This document shows positions 55,708 through 64,000 of a stretch of DNA of 64,000 bases, in pieces. Below the pieces are notes generated by a model. The model did no database searches. It saw only the letters and a list, made by a program, of their open reading frames with translations, and had not been told where the DNA came from. Position 1 is the first letter of the stretch; each line of letters starts with the position of its first letter. Source of the stretch: Pseudomonas sp. R37(2017). Its GTDB lineage: Bacteria; Pseudomonadota; Gammaproteobacteria; Pseudomonadales; Pseudomonadaceae. Both the position numbers and the translations under genes were made by a program. The stretch spans positions 62,001 through 126,000 of the forward strand of contig NZ_NEHO01000005.1 in assembly GCF_002113375.1 (NCBI RefSeq), in the 5' to 3' direction.

Positions 55708-57150
55708 ATGATCAGCGACTTTCGTAACCGCTTGCGCAAACAGTCCGGTAAAGCCGCTTCATCGCAGGCTGGCCAGTCGGGTGACGACCTGCCGGATCCG
55801 GCGGAGGAAATAATGGCGTGGGAGCGTGCAACCCCGGATGTTGTTTACGAAACCAGAAGCCAGGTCACCCCGGTGGAGGCCGAGTGGCGAGAAAGGATCT
55901 ACCAGCAGTTGCTCAAGGTCATGGACCTGTCCTTGCTGGACGCCCTTGAGCAGGCGGAGGCCACACGGCAGATCCGTGAAATCTGCCAGCGCCTGCTCGA
56001 TGAGCATTCGGCACCGGTGAGTACTTCCAGCCGCCAGTTGATCATCAAGCAGATCACCGACGAGGTGCTCGGCCTTGGCCCGCTGGAGCCGTTGCTGGCG
56101 GATCACAGCGTGTCCGACATTCTGGTCAACGGCTCTGCCTCGGTCTATGTCGAACGCTTTGGCAAACTGCAACGCACCGATGTGCGCTTTCGCGATGATC
56201 AGCATTTGCTCAACATCATCGACCGCATCGTCTCCAGCCTGGGGCGGCGTATCGATGAGTCCTCGCCGCTGGTGGATGCCCGGCTCAAGGACGGTTCGCG
56301 GGTCAACGCGATTATCCCGCCGCTGGCCATCGACGGCCCGAGCATGTCGATCCGGCGCTTTGCCGTGGACCTGCTCAATACCGAGAGCCTGATCCAGGTG
56401 GGGACGTTGACCCCGGCCATTGCCCTGCTGCTCAAGGCCATTGTCCGCGGGCGCATGAACGTGCTGATTTCCGGCGGTACCGGCAGCGGCAAGACCACCA
56501 TGCTCAATGTCCTGTCCAGTTTCATTCCGCAAAACGAGCGCATTGTCACCATCGAGGACTCGGCCGAACTGCAACTGCAGCAGCCCCACGTGGTGCGTCT
56601 GGAAACCCGGCCTTCGAACATCGAGGGGCGTGGCGAGGTGAGTCAGCGGGAACTGGTGCGCAACAGCCTGCGGATGCGTCCGGACCGCATCGTGATCGGC
56701 GAGGTGCGCGGCGTCGAGGCGCTGGACATGCTGACGGCGATGAACACCGGCCACGACGGCTCGCTGACCACTATCCACGCCAACACCCCGCGCGATGCGT
56801 TGGGGCGGGTCGAGAACATGGTATCGATGACCGGGGCGACCTTCCCGATCAAGGCCATGCGTCAGCAGATCGCTTCGGCCATCGATGTGGTGATCCAGTT
56901 GGAACGCCAGGAGGACGGCAAGCGCCGCCTGGTCAGCGTGCAGGAAATCAACGGTATGGAAGGCGAGATCATCACCATGACCGAAATCTTCTCCTTCGCG
57001 CGCCACGGCGTGGGCGAAAACGGCGAAGTGCTGGGTGATTATCGGCCCAGCGGCATGATCCCCGCATTCCGTGATGTGCTGGCCAAGCGCGGCATCGAGT
57101 TGCCGCTGACGATGTTCAGGCCTGAGTGGATGGAGGCACGGCAGCCATGA
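55708..57150 (+). CDS. tadA: Tad secretion ATPase TadA/CpaF
   Basis: 480 residues of the type II/IV secretion ATPase family. The Walker [14 protein letters not shown] lies near residue 253, the Asp box [12 protein letters not shown], Walker [17 protein letters not shown], and the His box [15 protein letters not shown]. It is the motor for pilus extension and probably retraction. It starts 3 nt after tadZ and overlaps tadB by 4 nt. Confidence 0.96.
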   Translation: MISDFRNRLRKQSGKAASSQAGQSGDDLPDPAEEIMAWERATPDVVYETRSQVTPVEAEWRERIYQQLLKVMDLSLLDALEQAEATRQIREICQRLLDEHSAPVSTSSRQLIIKQITDEVLGLGPLEPLLADHSVSDILVNGSASVYVERFGKLQRTDVRFRDDQHLLNIIDRIVSSLGRRIDESSPLVDARLKDGSRVNAIIPPLAIDGPSMSIRRFAVDLLNTESLIQVGTLTPAIALLLKAIVRGRMNVLISGGTGSGKTTMLNVLSSFIPQNERIVTIEDSAELQLQQPHVVRLETRPSNIEGRGEVSQRELVRNSLRMRPDRIVIGEVRGVEALDMLTAMNTGHDGSLTTIHANTPRDALGRVENMVSMTGATFPIKAMRQQIASAIDVVIQLERQEDGKRRLVSVQEINGMEGEIITMTEIFSFARHGVGENGEVLGDYRPSGMIPAFRDVLAKRGIELPLTMFRPEWMEARQP

Positions 57151-58133
57151 AAAATATTCCTGGTGAATTCATTCTGATGTTCCTCGGCATGGTGTTCATT
57201 GCCGTCTTTCTTCTGTCCCAGGGCGTGGCGGTGCCGGTATTCGGCGAGGCCGGGAAGATGCGCAAGCTCATCCGCAGCCGCCTGCATGTACTGGAGAAAG
57301 CCAACCATCTACCCAACATGCAAACGGTACTGAGGCAGAAGTACCTGACGCGCTTGTCGCCACTGGAGGCGATGCTCGAGCAGTTGCCTTTCATGGGGAA
57401 CCTGACACAGCTGATCGAGCAGTCCGGCCATGAGTACCGTGCTTATCGGGTGATATTGCTCGGGCTGGCTCTGGGCGTTGCGGCTGGCACCCTGGTCCTG
57501 ATGGTTTCGGCGATCTGGTGGATGGCGCTGGCGGTGGCTTTTGTGGTGGCCTGGATCCCGGTCCTGAAAATCCTGCGTGATCGCAACAAGCGTTTTGCCC
57601 AGTTCGAGGAAGGTTTGCCAGATGCGCTGGATGCCATGTGCCGGGCCCTGCGTGCGGGGCACCCGTTCAACGAGACCCTGCGCCTGGTCGCCGAGGAGCA
57701 CCAGGGGGCGGTCGCTCATGAGTTCGGCCTGACCTTCGCCGATATCAACTATGGCAACGATGTACGCCGGGCCATGCTCGGCCTGCTGGAGCGCATGCCG
57801 AGCATGACGGTGATGATGCTGGTGACCTCGATCCTCATCCATCGCGAGACCGGCGGCAACCTGACGGAAGTGCTGGAGCGCCTGAGTCGGCTGATCCGTG
57901 GACGCTTCCGCTTCCAGCGCAAGGTCAAGACCTTGTCGGCGGAGGGGCGTATGTCGGCCTGGGTGCTGGTGGCGATTCCTTTCGTACTGGCGATCGCGAT
58001 CATCGTTACAAGCCCCAGTTACCTTCCTGTGCTGGTCAATGATCCCACGGGCCACAAGCTGATCATCGGAGCTTTTGTCGCCATGCTGATCGGGATTTTC
58101 TGGATCAGAAAAATCATCCGGATTCAGGTTTAA
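57147..58133 (+). CDS. tadB: Tad inner-membrane platform protein TadB
   Basis: 328 residues of the GSPII_F type. A first membrane segment at the start ([20 protein letters not shown]), two more near 110-145, the cytoplasmic F domain ([55 protein letters not shown]), and two C-terminal segments. The ATG at 57147 follows GGAGG. It pairs with TadC. Confidence 0.95.
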   Translation: MKNIPGEFILMFLGMVFIAVFLLSQGVAVPVFGEAGKMRKLIRSRLHVLEKANHLPNMQTVLRQKYLTRLSPLEAMLEQLPFMGNLTQLIEQSGHEYRAYRVILLGLALGVAAGTLVLMVSAIWWMALAVAFVVAWIPVLKILRDRNKRFAQFEEGLPDALDAMCRALRAGHPFNETLRLVAEEHQGAVAHEFGLTFADINYGNDVRRAMLGLLERMPSMTVMMLVTSILIHRETGGNLTEVLERLSRLIRGRFRFQRKVKTLSAEGRMSAWVLVAIPFVLAIAIIVTSPSYLPVLVNDPTGHKLIIGAFVAMLIGIFWIRKIIRIQV

Positions 58134-58163
58134 GCGGTATTCGCTACCGGGAGGTACAGGTTC

Positions 58164-59126
58164 ATGGACTTTCTACTGGGGTTGTTCAGTCGGGTTACGG
58201 GGAGCGAAGAACTGGCGCGCATATTGTTCATCAGCGTGATCGGTTTGAGTACGGTGTTTGCGGTCGTCGCTGTGATGTTGCTGATGTTTGGCCTCCAGGA
58301 CCCGGTGCAACGTCGCCTGGCGTTGATCAAGCGTGGTCATTCAGGCAATTCGGTCGAGCAGGAGGCTCCGGGTAACCTGCAATTGCTGCTGGAGCGGGTC
58401 GGCCAGCGCTTTGCTTCTACCGAGACGACCAATACGTCCGCAACCCGCACCTTGTTGATGCATGCCGGTTACCGTTCCTCCTCGGCGGTGCAGATGTACT
58501 GGGCGGTGCGCCTGATGTTGCCGCTGTCATTGGCCGGCCTTGCGTTGTTGCTGTTGCCGTTGATCCCCAAGGTCACATTGATGATCGGCCTGTTGGTGGT
58601 GGTCATGGCATTCGGTATCGGCTGGCTGCTGCCGGCACTGTATGTCAGCAAGCGTAAGGAGGCGCGGCAAAACCGGCTGCGTGTCGCGTTTCCGGATGCG
58701 CTGGATCTGATGGTCGTCTGCGTGGAATCGGGTCTGGCCCTGCCCACGACCATCGAACGCGTGGCCGAGGAGATGTCGGTCAGCCACGTTGAACTGGCTG
58801 AGGAACTGGCCCAGGTCAATGCGCAAATCCGCGCGGGCATCACCAGTACCGAGGCACTCAAGCAACTGGCTGTGCGCACCGGTCTGGATGACGTGCAAGG
58901 GTTGGTCAGCCTGTTGGCGCAGAGCATCCGCTTCGGTACCAGCGTGGCCGACACCCTGCGTATCTATGCCGATGAGTTCCGCGACCGGCGCACCCAGGCC
59001 GCCGAAGAGGCAGGGGCGAAAATCGGTACCAAACTCATATTTCCGCTGATCTTTTGCCTGTGGCCGAGCTTCTTTCTGGTTGCCATCGGTCCAGCCCTGA
59101 TCGGGGTGTTGAGAGCCTTCGGATGA
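58164..59126 (+). CDS. tadC: Tad inner-membrane platform protein TadC
   Basis: 320 residues of the GSPII_F type with the same plan as TadB: membrane segments at about 20-40, 105-150 and near the end (LIFPLIFCLWPSFFLVAIGP), and F domain FPDALDLMVVCVESGLALPT, GLDDVQGLVSLLAQSIRFGT. GGGAGG precedes the ATG at 58164. It is the last gene of the forward tad operon. A hairpin (AGGCTGTCG/CGACAGCCT, 59141-59162) follows but lacks a T-run. Confidence 0.95.
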   Translation: MDFLLGLFSRVTGSEELARILFISVIGLSTVFAVVAVMLLMFGLQDPVQRRLALIKRGHSGNSVEQEAPGNLQLLLERVGQRFASTETTNTSATRTLLMHAGYRSSSAVQMYWAVRLMLPLSLAGLALLLLPLIPKVTLMIGLLVVVMAFGIGWLLPALYVSKRKEARQNRLRVAFPDALDLMVVCVESGLALPTTIERVAEEMSVSHVELAEELAQVNAQIRAGITSTEALKQLAVRTGLDDVQGLVSLLAQSIRFGTSVADTLRIYADEFRDRRTQAAEEAGAKIGTKLIFPLIFCLWPSFFLVAIGPALIGVLRAFG

Positions 59127-59273
59127 GGTCAAACGGCTTGAGGCTGTCGAGTGCGACAGCCTTGCCATCCGAGCCTGACCAGCACTGTCCTGCCAATTAG
59201 CTACACATCTGCTTCGAGGTAATCCGTCCACGGATGGATAGTGCGTAGATGCCATCGCTTTTGCTGCACACGA

Positions 59274-59300
59274 CAAAAAGCCCGGCTTTGCAGCCAGGCT
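59274..59300 (-). terminator. Terminator of the rcpA-tadD-DUF3613 operon
   Basis: On the minus strand the stem AGCCTGGCT/AGCCGGGCT (one mismatch) with a GCAA loop is followed by TTTTTG, 42 nt after the DUF3613 stop. Confidence 0.7.
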
Positions 59301-59341
59301 ACTCTGGTCCAGGCCAGAGGCTGATCATCCATCGATATGCC

Positions 59342-59617
59342 TCAGTTGTCGCCGCTGACGCTCAGATCTCCCGCTTGATCCTGGTCATAAAACTCCGGAA
59401 TCGGGTAGTTGAAGCTGTTCAGCCAGCGCTGCATGGCCAGGTCACGTTCGGTGGCCGAAGCGGTTTGCAGGTGAGGGGAGGCAACCACGCCGCGAATCTG
59501 CAACTGCAACCACTGTTCGGTGCCTTGCTGATACGGCGAGGAGGGCCCTGGCCCAATGGCCCAGGCAGTGGTGGACAGGCTAGCCATGCACAGGATCAAC
59601 AGCCGTTTGGTTTTCAT
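59342..59617 (-). CDS. DUF3613 protein
   Basis: 91 residues with a signal peptide (MKTKRLLILCMASLSTTAWA). The body PYQQGTEQWLQLQIRGVVAS and ERDLAMQRWLNSFNYPIPEF has the WLQLQ and RWLNSF patterns of DUF3613. Such genes are found in tad loci of pseudomonads and related bacteria, but have no assigned role. GAGGAG lies 4-10 nt upstream of the ATG. It is the last gene of the reverse operon. Confidence 0.85.
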   Translation of the reverse strand: MKTKRLLILCMASLSTTAWAIGPGPSSPYQQGTEQWLQLQIRGVVASPHLQTASATERDLAMQRWLNSFNYPIPEFYDQDQAGDLSVSGDN

Positions 59618-59635
59618 CTCGACTCCTCGTACGTT

Positions 59636-60349
59636 CTACTTGTTCGCACTGGCAGAGGCATCGGCTACCTCAGTCTTGCGATTCCCCTCGGAGGCCGCGA
59701 CTTTTCTGGCGGAGGCCTTGAGTTTTTCCGCGCGGGTTTGCGCCTCTACGACTTGCTGGGGGCTCAAGTCGGCACGGGTCACGAGTTCGGCAGCCGCCTT
59801 CCAGTTATCCTGATAGATCAGCAGCGTCACCATATTCAGTGCCGCCAGAGAGTTTCCCTGCTTGAGTTCCATGGCGGTCATGAACTCAATGCGTGCTTCG
59901 GGGATCCGTCGTTGATTGAGGTAGACGACCCCAAGGTCATTACGCATCTTTTCGTCGGTGGGGGCCATCCGCACCGCACGCTCAAGGTGAGTGATGGCGG
60001 TGGCATTATCATTTCTGGCAGCGGCCAATTGGCCCAGGCCATGTTCCCCTTCAGCCGCCAGGCAGGTGCCGAGCAAGCTTTGATACAACGGCTCCGCCTC
60101 TGTGTTACGCCCCATCAAGCGCAGCACCCGAGCCTTGCGCAGGCGAACCTGGACCAGGTCATCGGGCAACCCTTCCAGATTCGCCAGGCTGGCATACAAG
60201 CGGCCTTCGTTGGCCATGGTGTCGGCCAGGTTAAGGGTCAGTTCTTGGTCCGAACCGGGTTTGGCGCAGCTGCCCGGTTTCGAAGGCATGCCATTGCTGG
60301 CACAACCTGCGAGCATCAATGTCGCCGCAATTGCAATGACTGCTTTCAT
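59636..60349 (-). CDS. tadD: TadD-like TPR lipoprotein
   Basis: 237 residues. The lipoprotein signal ends in LAGC (Cys16). Tetratricopeptide-like helices follow (VLRLMGRNTEAEPLYQSLLG, NATAITHLERAVRMAPTDEK, DLGVVYLNQRRIPEARIEFM). TadD-type lipoproteins serve as pilotins that place the RcpA secretin in the outer membrane. It lies between rcpA and the DUF3613 gene. The charged Ala/Lys-rich C-terminus is probably disordered. Confidence 0.9.
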   Translation of the reverse strand: MKAVIAIAATLMLAGCASNGMPSKPGSCAKPGSDQELTLNLADTMANEGRLYASLANLEGLPDDLVQVRLRKARVLRLMGRNTEAEPLYQSLLGTCLAAEGEHGLGQLAAARNDNATAITHLERAVRMAPTDEKMRNDLGVVYLNQRRIPEARIEFMTAMELKQGNSLAALNMVTLLIYQDNWKAAAELVTRADLSPQQVVEAQTRAEKLKASARKVAASEGNRKTEVADASASANK

Positions 60350-60468
60350 TGAATGTCCCCTGGCTACAACAGGTTGAGCACCTGGCCAACGGCAAAGAGG
60401 CTGACCCGGCAAGCGTCCGGAGTCAGCGTTACAAGTGAGGGCGAGGTCAATCCTGTTCAGTCTTCGGT

Positions 60469-61692
60469 TCATTGCGAGAGCCCGCTGCGACTGTCGAAGT
60501 CGCCATTTTCCAGGAAGAACATGCGGTAGAAGTTCGGGTCGTAATTGCGCAGCTGTTCACCAGGCATTGACGGTAGTTGTGCATTGGCCGCCAGCGGCTG
60601 GACCAGATGCGGGGTGACGATCATCAGCAGTTCGCGTTCTTCGCGATTGATGGTGTTGTCACGGAAAAACGCGCCCAGAATCGGGATATCGCCCAGCCCC
60701 GGAAACTTGTTCACCTGGGAGTCGTTGTGGGTACTGATCAGGCCGCTGATGACGAAGCTTTCGCCGTCGGCCAGGGAAATGCTGGTATCGGTACGGCGCA
60801 CGGTCAGGGCCGGGACCACTGTGCCGGCGATGCTCACTGCGTTGGTGAAATCCAGTTCACTGACTTCCGGCGCCACCTTCAGTGCGATACGGTTTTTCCC
60901 GACGATGGTCGGCGTCAGCGTCAGGCGGATACCGAACTCCTTGTACTCGATGGACACGTTATCGCTGCCTGAACTGGGCACAGGAATCGGTACTTCACCG
61001 CCGGCCAGGAAGCTCGCACTCTGCCCGCTGAGCGCTACCAGGCTTGGTCGCGCCAGGGTGTAGGCGAAACCGCTGCCTTCCAGCGCGTTGATCGCCACCA
61101 GGGTGCTGCCGGTAGCGAACGAGAGGTTGAACTGGTCGTTTCGCACCGGAATCGACGGGGTGACTATGCCGTTGATGGTGGGAAAGGTTCTCGGCGAGCC
61201 GAATATCCAGTTGCCCCGGACGCCAAAAATCGAGGCGGAGGCTTCCTTGAGCTTGGTCCGGCTGACTTCAACGAAGCGGACATCGGTCTGTACCTGGCTC
61301 GGCAGCATCAGGTCGTCGGAAGGCACAGCCGGCGCGCTGGTCAGCGCCGACGTGGCTTTACCCTTGACGAACACCATGCTTTGGCGCGGGGTTTTCGAAC
61401 AGGCGGTCCAGACCATCAGGCTGGTGGTCCCCGGCGCAATGCCCGTGAGTATGAAAGCGCTGCTGCCGCTGGGTTGCACGTCGGCAACTTTCGGGTCACC
61501 CACCGCCAGCTGTGTGACCGGAACGGGGCTGCGCAATTCATTCTGCAGCCCCTGACCGACCTCGTACGTTGTCGGCCAATTATCCAGTTGCGAGCAATTG
61601 GCCGGTGCGGCCTGCGCCGCATCCACGCTGAGGCCCATCCAGAGCAGGCCATGGAAAATTCGCTTGAAAGCGGGCACGGGACGAAGGCTCAT
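60469..61692 (-). CDS. rcpA: Tad secretin RcpA/CpaC
   Basis: 407 residues. Signal sequence (FKRIFHGLLWMGLSVDAAQA), N-terminal pilus-assembly domain (YEVGQGLQNELRSPVPVTQL, VADVQPSGSSAFILTGIAPG, TTSLMVW), then the secretin domain (VQTDVRFVEVSRTKLKEA, FLAGGEVPIPVP, EYKEFGIRLTLTPTIVG, DIPILGAFFRDNTINREERE, LLMIVTPHLVQP). The ATG at 61692 fits best with GTGAGG 9 nt upstream; another ATG at 61701 is too close to it. It forms the outer-membrane channel for the Flp pilus and heads the reverse operon. Confidence 0.95.
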   Translation of the reverse strand: MSLRPVPAFKRIFHGLLWMGLSVDAAQAAPANCSQLDNWPTTYEVGQGLQNELRSPVPVTQLAVGDPKVADVQPSGSSAFILTGIAPGTTSLMVWTACSKTPRQSMVFVKGKATSALTSAPAVPSDDLMLPSQVQTDVRFVEVSRTKLKEASASIFGVRGNWIFGSPRTFPTINGIVTPSIPVRNDQFNLSFATGSTLVAINALEGSGFAYTLARPSLVALSGQSASFLAGGEVPIPVPSSGSDNVSIEYKEFGIRLTLTPTIVGKNRIALKVAPEVSELDFTNAVSIAGTVVPALTVRRTDTSISLADGESFVISGLISTHNDSQVNKFPGLGDIPILGAFFRDNTINREERELLMIVTPHLVQPLAANAQLPSMPGEQLRNYDPNFYRMFFLENGDFDSRSGLSQ

Positions 61693-61749
61693 TAAGTACA
61701 TCCTCACTGAATAGGCCAATCTTCGGCAGACTGAGTTTTCTCGGATCAC

Positions 61750-62235
61750 TTCACGGGGATTGGGCTATCCCCCCCCAATGCGCCAGACCACTTGTCCATG
61801 GTCTTGGCGTTATTCCTTGCTTGCTACACACGAGCGGGCACAGTTCGCCGATCCGGTTGGACCGCGAGCGACCTTCGCAAAAAACGGTTTTTAGTGATCT
61901 GGATATCCGGACTGCCTGCCAGAGCGATACTCGCGGCCATGAACTGCCCTGTTCGCCGACCTGGCGCCCCCGGGAAATGTTCGGCAATGAAGGTACAGCG
62001 CCGCAAAACGCCTGCCAGGATCATCGTGAGGTAACTCCTTTTGCCAATCCGCTCTCTGATCACTGAAGCTAACGTGGAAATTCGAGCCGTTATGACTTCT
62101 TATTGTTAGACGTTAGTTCAATCAAGCCAAAGTGCCATGAGACAGAGGAAACTATTGCAGCAAAGACTGGTGGCAGGGGGGCTGGGTCGCCGCGCCGTGT
62201 GGTCCCCCTGATGTTGACGGAGTGTGTTGCTGAAG
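61750..62235. other. Gene-free interval upstream of rcpA
   Basis: About 490 bp between the rcpA start and the alaX terminator. Only short frames without ribosome sites or recognisable products are present. It should hold the rcpA promoter, but no clear -35/-10 or sigma-54 element was recognised. A run of eight C lies near 61770. Confidence 0.4.
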
Positions 62236-62270
62236 CAAAAAAGGCCCGCCAGTCTGACTGGGCGGGCCTT
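62236..62270 (-). terminator. Terminator of the AlaX-type gene
   Basis: On the minus strand the stem AAGGCCCGCC/GGCGGGCCTT (62241-62250 with 62261-62270, plus further inner pairs) ends in six T. It lies about 40 nt after the gene. Confidence 0.9.
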
Positions 62271-62312
62271 CTTGCATCGATGAATTCAGGCATTCCCGAG
62301 AACGCCCTGTGC

Positions 62313-62939
62313 TCAGTCCACGTGATAGTGGACGGACAGCGTGCCTTTTTTCTGCGACAGGGAGGCGATGCTGACCGCGCCCAGATCCTTCAAGCTGCGT
62401 ACATGGGTGCCGCCACAACCGTAGGCGGGTAGTTCTCCGAAGCCGATTTCCCGGACACCTTCGCGCAATGAAGTCAGGCGCGGCAGGTCGTGGTCGATCC
62501 ACTGTCCGATGCCATGCTCGATTGTCCCGGCCTGAACATCTTGCGCACAACTGCCCGGCTTGAATTGCACGCGGCCTTCACCAGGCCAGTGATGCGCCTT
62601 GATCGGCATCCAGCCCATGTTTTGTACAAAGTGCCCGATCAAATGCCCGGCCGTGTGCATACGTGTGTTGTACAACCGGCGCTGCTCGTCGATGCGGATT
62701 GGCGTCATCCCGGTTTTTACCGGTCGGTCGACAAAATGAATGATCCGCTCGTGATCCTGTATCACGCGCAGCACCTGGCTTTCGCCGATCCAGCCTGTGT
62801 CAGAAGGCTGTCCGCCACCCTGAGGGTGGAACAGGGTCGCGCGCAGGACCACGGCAAATTCGTTTTCGTGCGGGGTGCATTCCAGGACTTCCACGTTGGC
62901 CTTGAGCTCATCACTATGGAAAAAAAGGCGCAGCGTCAT
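62313..62939 (-). CDS. AlaX-type alanyl-tRNA editing protein
   Basis: 208 residues related to the editing domain of alanyl-tRNA synthetase. The zinc-binding HxxxH is HTAGH (95-99) and CGGTH (175-179) gives the further ligands; FHPQGGGQPSDTGWI is the family signature. Such free-standing proteins hydrolyse mischarged Ser-tRNA(Ala) or Gly-tRNA(Ala). It is divergent from the LysR-type gene, with a shared 89-bp AT-rich promoter region. Confidence 0.9.
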   Translation of the reverse strand: MTLRLFFHSDELKANVEVLECTPHENEFAVVLRATLFHPQGGGQPSDTGWIGESQVLRVIQDHERIIHFVDRPVKTGMTPIRIDEQRRLYNTRMHTAGHLIGHFVQNMGWMPIKAHHWPGEGRVQFKPGSCAQDVQAGTIEHGIGQWIDHDLPRLTSLREGVREIGFGELPAYGCGGTHVRSLKDLGAVSIASLSQKKGTLSVHYHVD

Positions 62940-63028
62940 ATACCAGGCTCGTATTGATTATCTGTTTTTATTATAGAAAGCCGGTAAATGCGTGATAATC
63001 CGGGCAAACATCAAAGGACTGTTGCGCT

Positions 63029-64000
63029 GTGAGCATAAATCTTCCATTGCCGCTGCTCGGTGAAATGGCGATTTTCGTCAAGGTTGTCGAGACCGGCAGT
63101 TTCTCCGAGGCGGCTCGTCAGTTGGGTTCTTCGCCCTCAGCGGTCAGTCGAAGCATTTCGCGTCTGGAGAAGGCACTCGCGACCCGATTGCTGCAACGAA
63201 CCACGCGCAAGCTGCGCCTGAGTGACGGTGGCGAAGAGGTGTTCAAGCGCTGTCAGGAAATGGTCAATGCCGCCCGCTCAGTGATGGAAATCAGTGGTCA
63301 GTTCACGGATGAAGCCGAGGGGCTGGTGCGCATCAGCGTGCCGAAAGCGGTGGGCCGGATCGTGATTCACCCGCATATGCCGGAGTTTTTGCGCCGTTAT
63401 CCCAAGGTGGATGTGGAGCTGATGCTTGAGGACCGTCAGGTCGACTTGATTGACGACCACGTCGACCTGGCGATTCGCATCACTGATCGGCCACCGGCGG
63501 GACTGGTGGGGCGGCGGTTGCTGACCATCGATCATATGCTCTGCGCGACACCGCAGTACCTGGCCGAGCACGGTACGCCAACGCACCCCCACGACCTGCT
63601 CAACCACAGTTGCATTTACCTGGGCGAAAACCCGAGCGATGCGCGCTGGAAATTCAAGAAAGGCAGCCAATCGGTCACCGTCGGTGTGCGCGGTCGATAT
63701 GCCGCCAATCACACCGGCGTACGTTATGGCGCGGTGCTGCAGCACATCGGAATTGGCAGCCTGCCGTATTTCACGGCGCGCCATGCCCTGGAGAAAGGGC
63801 TGATGGTGCAGGTGCTGCCGGACTGGACCTTTCTCGCGTCCTATCACGGAGGCGCCTGGTTGCTGCATTCGCCAACCCGGTACCTGCCTCCCAAACTGAG
63901 GGTGCTGATCGATTACCTGGTGGAGTGTCTGGAAAAGGAGCCGACGCTGGGCAAGCCAGGCAAGTCGAATGGTCCGGGCTGGTCGCCATCGGAGTATGAA
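63029..64000 (+). CDS. LysR-family transcriptional regulator (3' end cut)
   Basis: The frame opens at GTG 63029 (AAGGA about 10 nt upstream) or ATG 63065 and stays open to the window end, giving 324 residues without a stop. The LysR helix-turn-helix is MAIFVKVVETGSFSEAARQL with SSPSAVSRSISRLEKAL, and the effector domain has GLVRISVPKAVGRIVIHPHM and VDLAIRITDRPPAGLVGRRL. At 300-310 residues for most LysR proteins, only a short tail should be missing. It is divergent from the AlaX-type gene, its likely target. Confidence 0.93.
   Translation, partial: MSINLPLPLLGEMAIFVKVVETGSFSEAARQLGSSPSAVSRSISRLEKALATRLLQRTTRKLRLSDGGEEVFKRCQEMVNAARSVMEISGQFTDEAEGLVRISVPKAVGRIVIHPHMPEFLRRYPKVDVELMLEDRQVDLIDDHVDLAIRITDRPPAGLVGRRLLTIDHMLCATPQYLAEHGTPTHPHDLLNHSCIYLGENPSDARWKFKKGSQSVTVGVRGRYAANHTGVRYGAVLQHIGIGSLPYFTARHALEKGLMVQVLPDWTFLASYHGGAWLLHSPTRYLPPKLRVLIDYLVECLEKEPTLGKPGKSNGPGWSPSEYE

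Overview
The window is a stretch of chromosome from a gamma-proteobacterium of the genus Pseudomonas, most likely the P. fluorescens group. The grounds are the GC-rich codon use, the many REP/REPIN palindromes carrying a GTGGGAGCGAGC-type core between genes, and conserved Pseudomonas gene blocks: gacS-pirR-pirS-cysM-rlmD-relA-mazG, fabA-fabB and gpsA-sixA. Both ends are cut: an AraC-type regulator at position 1 (only its N-terminal part) and a LysR-type regulator running off at 64000.

Layout, 1-32 kb. After the cut AraC gene comes dctA, which has a near-perfect sigma-54 promoter and two palindromic upstream sites. Then follow a CoA-transferase, sprT, a Yip1 membrane protein, ttcA, a divergent Tag-like glycosylase, the arsC-wrbA-DUF2069 operon, a thioredoxin-like lipoprotein, a META-domain lipoprotein with a zinc-ribbon-like partner, and ldhA. 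The global regulator kinase gacS sits back to back with a PirR/PirS-like two-component pair. The core-metabolism run cysM-rlmD-relA-mazG-DUF2058 follows, then fabA-fabB. A three-gene operon comes next: TonB receptor, periplasmic binding protein, hybrid kinase. gpsA, DUF4389 and sixA close this part.

Layout, 32-47 kb. A perfect 30-bp operator-like palindrome precedes an acyl-CoA-synthetase-like gene, a hotdog thioesterase, two alpha/beta hydrolases, a GST, a DUF4892 protein and an AI-2E-type permease. Then come pyrF, a CurA-type reductase, an SDR, a MocR-type regulator, a chemoreceptor with a large periplasmic domain and a membrane-anchored coiled-coil protein.

Layout, 47-64 kb. Three tandem tRNA-Glu/tRNA-Gly pairs, with a terminator inside the array, lead into a complete tad (Flp pilus) locus. 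It begins with an AraC-type regulator carrying a degenerate receiver-like domain. Two near-identical flp pilin genes follow, then tadV, an AAA+ ATPase of unknown role, rcpC, tadG, two TadE-like pseudopilins, tadZ, tadA, tadB and tadC. The secretin rcpA, the pilotin-like tadD and a DUF3613 gene form a second operon facing the first. An AlaX-type editing protein and a divergent LysR regulator end the window.

Least explained parts: the AAA+ ATPase inside the tad operon and its pseudo-receiver regulator, the TonB-receptor/binding-protein/hybrid-kinase operon, the ownerless 30-bp palindrome at 32.2 kb, and the terminator-interrupted tRNA array.
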